A stretch of 6,307 nt of DNA from positions 1 through 6,307 of the forward strand of contig CAAGLQ010000113.1 in NCBI GenBank assembly GCA_900770835.1, given 5' to 3'. The notes under the pieces are model-generated. The model made no database searches. It was not told the origin of the DNA and saw only the letters and a program-made list of their open reading frames with translations. A program made the translations under genes and the position numbers. This document shows positions 4,794 to 6,307 of this stretch, one piece after another. The stretch's first letter is position 1; each line of letters starts with the position of its first letter. This DNA is from an uncultured Parabacteroides sp. (GTDB lineage Bacteria; Bacteroidota; Bacteroidia; Bacteroidales; Tannerellaceae).

Positions 4794-6251
4794 TCATCCA
4801 TCGCCCCTCTTCGCCGCCCGTGCCAATTGCAGGAAGACCTCATAGAGCGTCGGAGCGTTAAACTGTTGCTTCAAGGCGGCCGGTGTATCGAGGGCTTTGA
4901 TCTTGCCATCTACCATGATGCTGATGCGGTCGCAATACTCCGCCTCGTCCATGTAGTGGGTCGTCACGAACACCGTGATGCCCCGATCGGCCGCCCGATA
5001 GATCAACTCCCAGAACTGGCGACGAGTGGCCGGATCCACACCCCCGGTCGGCTCATCGAGAAAGACGATCTTGGGATCGTGGAAGATGCTTTGCGAAAAG
5101 GCGAGTCGCTGCTTCCAACCCAACGGCAAGGAGCGCACCAGCGTATTCCGTTCAGCCACCAAGCCCAACTCATCCAATAGCAGCTGGGCCTTCTCCCGAA
5201 TTGCCTTGTCACTCAATCCATAGATACCCCCAAACAGCCGCAGGTTCTCATAGACGGTCAAATCGTCGTAGAGGGAGAATCGCTGGCTCATGTAGCCAAT
5301 GTGCCGCTTGATCTGTTCCGTTTCTTGATAGACATCGAAGCCGGCCACCGTGGCCTCTCCCGCCGACGGACGGCTCAAACCGCACAGCATACGCATGGCT
5401 GTGGTCTTTCCGGCACCGTTCGCCCCCAGGAAGCCGAAGATCTCCCCTCGCCTCACGCTGAACGAGATGTCGTTCACCGCCCGGAAGTCACCGAAGGCCT
5501 TGATTAAGTGCTTGACCTTGATCGCCAACTCCGCCTCTGTCGGCTGAGCGGTATGATTTAAGGAGTCGGGACAGAAGATATGCGCAAAACGCTGCAAAAT
5601 CACCTCCGGTGTGCCGATTCCGCGGATCTCTCCTTCGTGGAGAAAGGCAATCCGGTCGCATTGCCACACCTCGTCTAAATAGGGGGTCGATACCACGATC
5701 GTGATACCCTGCTCCCGTTGCAGCTTCTTCAGCATCGCCCAAAACTCCTTGCGAGAGACGGGATCCACCCCGGTCGTGGGCTCATCGAGAAACAGCACCC
5801 GTGGCGCATGGATCAAAGCGCATGACAGGGCCAACTTCTGCTTCATACCTCCCGAGAGCTTGCCGGCTTTACGATCCTTGAAAGGCTCGATCTGCCGATA
5901 GATGTCGGCCACCAAAGCGTAGTTCTCTTGAATGGTCGTACCGAAAATGGTCGCGAAAAAGCTCAGGTTCTCCTCCACAGAAAGGTCGGGATAGAGCGAG
6001 AAACGCCCCGGCATGTAGCCAATCCGCCTCCGGATCGCCTTGTATTGCTTCACGACATCCAAGCCATCCACTTTTGCCTCACCCTCATCGGCCAGCAGCA
6101 AGGTGGTCAGGATCCGGAAGAGGGTGGTCTTGCCCGCTCCATCAGGACCGATCAACCCGAAGACCTCTCCCTCCTCCACCTCGAAAGAGATGCCCCGCAA
6201 AGCCTCCACCTTGTCGTAACGCTTCTTCAACTCCTTTACTTCGAGAATCAT
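4794..6251 (-). CDS. ybhF: Tandem ABC exporter ATPase, YbhF type
   Basis: A 485-residue fusion of two nucleotide-binding domains that powers the exporter. Domain 1: Walker A GPDGAGKTT (35-43), signature LSGGMKQ (132-138), Walker B VLFLDE (152-157). Domain 2: Walker A GANGAGKTT (276-284), Gln323 Q-loop, signature-like LPLGWKQ (375-381), Walker B IVFLDE (395-400), His432 H-loop. The GPDGAGKTT and LPLGxKQR features match E. coli YbhF, though this protein is shorter (about 485 against 578), mainly in the linker. Domain 1 has Gly82 at the Q-loop position and Pro190 at the H-loop position, so its ATP site, paired with the odd signature of domain 2, is probably poor; the other site is canonical. I chose the ATG at 6251; an in-frame TTG at 6260 would add three residues. 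It heads the visible operon; promoter and fusion-protein gene lie off the right edge. Confidence 0.93.
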   Translation of the reverse strand: MILEVKELKKRYDKVEALRGISFEVEEGEVFGLIGPDGAGKTTLFRILTTLLLADEGEAKVDGLDVVKQYKAIRRRIGYMPGRFSLYPDLSVEENLSFFATIFGTTIQENYALVADIYRQIEPFKDRKAGKLSGGMKQKLALSCALIHAPRVLFLDEPTTGVDPVSRKEFWAMLKKLQREQGITIVVSTPYLDEVWQCDRIAFLHEGEIRGIGTPEVILQRFAHIFCPDSLNHTAQPTEAELAIKVKHLIKAFGDFRAVNDISFSVRRGEIFGFLGANGAGKTTAMRMLCGLSRPSAGEATVAGFDVYQETEQIKRHIGYMSQRFSLYDDLTVYENLRLFGGIYGLSDKAIREKAQLLLDELGLVAERNTLVRSLPLGWKQRLAFSQSIFHDPKIVFLDEPTGGVDPATRRQFWELIYRAADRGITVFVTTHYMDEAEYCDRISIMVDGKIKALDTPAALKQQFNAPTLYEVFLQLARAAKRGDG

Positions 6252-6307
6252 AACCTTCAAATTTTGAGTTTTGAATTTTGAATGAATTCCTAATTCCTCA
6301 TTTCTAA
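6252..6307. other. AT-rich leader upstream of the exporter ATPase
   Basis: The minus strand holds three TCAAAA blocks about 8 bp apart, ending just before the start codon. Such A/T-rich leaders without a Shine-Dalgarno site are common in Bacteroidetes. No consensus promoter is seen in these 56 bases, so the operon promoter or an upstream co-transcribed gene lies outside the window. Confidence 0.4.

Overview
The window is Bacteroidales DNA, most likely Parabacteroides or Bacteroides. The signs are promoters of the Bacteroidetes type (TTTG, 19-21 bp, TAnnTTTG), AT-rich gene leaders without clear Shine-Dalgarno sites, a protein kinase fused to BspA-type leucine-rich repeats, and a palindromic intergenic repeat of a kind I associate with this order. 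The genus is an inference. All real genes lie on the minus strand.

Right side (2466-6251 and the edge): a drug-efflux-type ABC exporter operon. It is transcribed leftward as a tandem two-domain ATPase (YbhF type), a YbhS-type permease and a YbhR-type permease. The two permeases are 9 bp apart. A 96-bp gap holding a double-hairpin REP-like repeat separates the ATPase from the first permease. The membrane-fusion (YbhG/HlyD) partner and the operon promoter must lie beyond the right edge. In the ATPase, the first nucleotide site has lost its Q-loop Gln and H-loop His, and the second domain has a non-canonical signature, so one of the two ATP sites looks degenerate.

Middle (1792-2465): about 670 bp without a conventional gene, but not empty. 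It holds (i) a block of four 21-bp tandem repeats, each with a palindromic core, which also reads as a 33-codon Phe-rich ORF; (ii) a strong candidate for a ~75-nt small RNA gene with its own -7 box and Rho-independent terminator; (iii) a 13-bp direct repeat pair; and (iv) a near-perfect consensus promoter for the kinase gene.

Kinase gene (544-1791): a Ser/Thr-type kinase with the key catalytic motifs intact, followed by BspA-type leucine-rich repeats that stop abruptly. The 69-bp repeat periodicity ends at the stop codon, which sits in the loop of a perfect 9-bp inverted repeat.

Left side (1-543): the 5' part of a Cys-rich protein gene, recognised as the start of a helix-turn-helix protein family of Bacteroidales integrative elements. 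Its long leader has a consensus promoter and two arrays of GTNAAC hexamers repeated every 10 bp. I read this as the end of an integrative element abutting, and probably truncating, the kinase-LRR gene. The truncation and junction are inferences; the arrays, promoters and repeats are read directly from the sequence.
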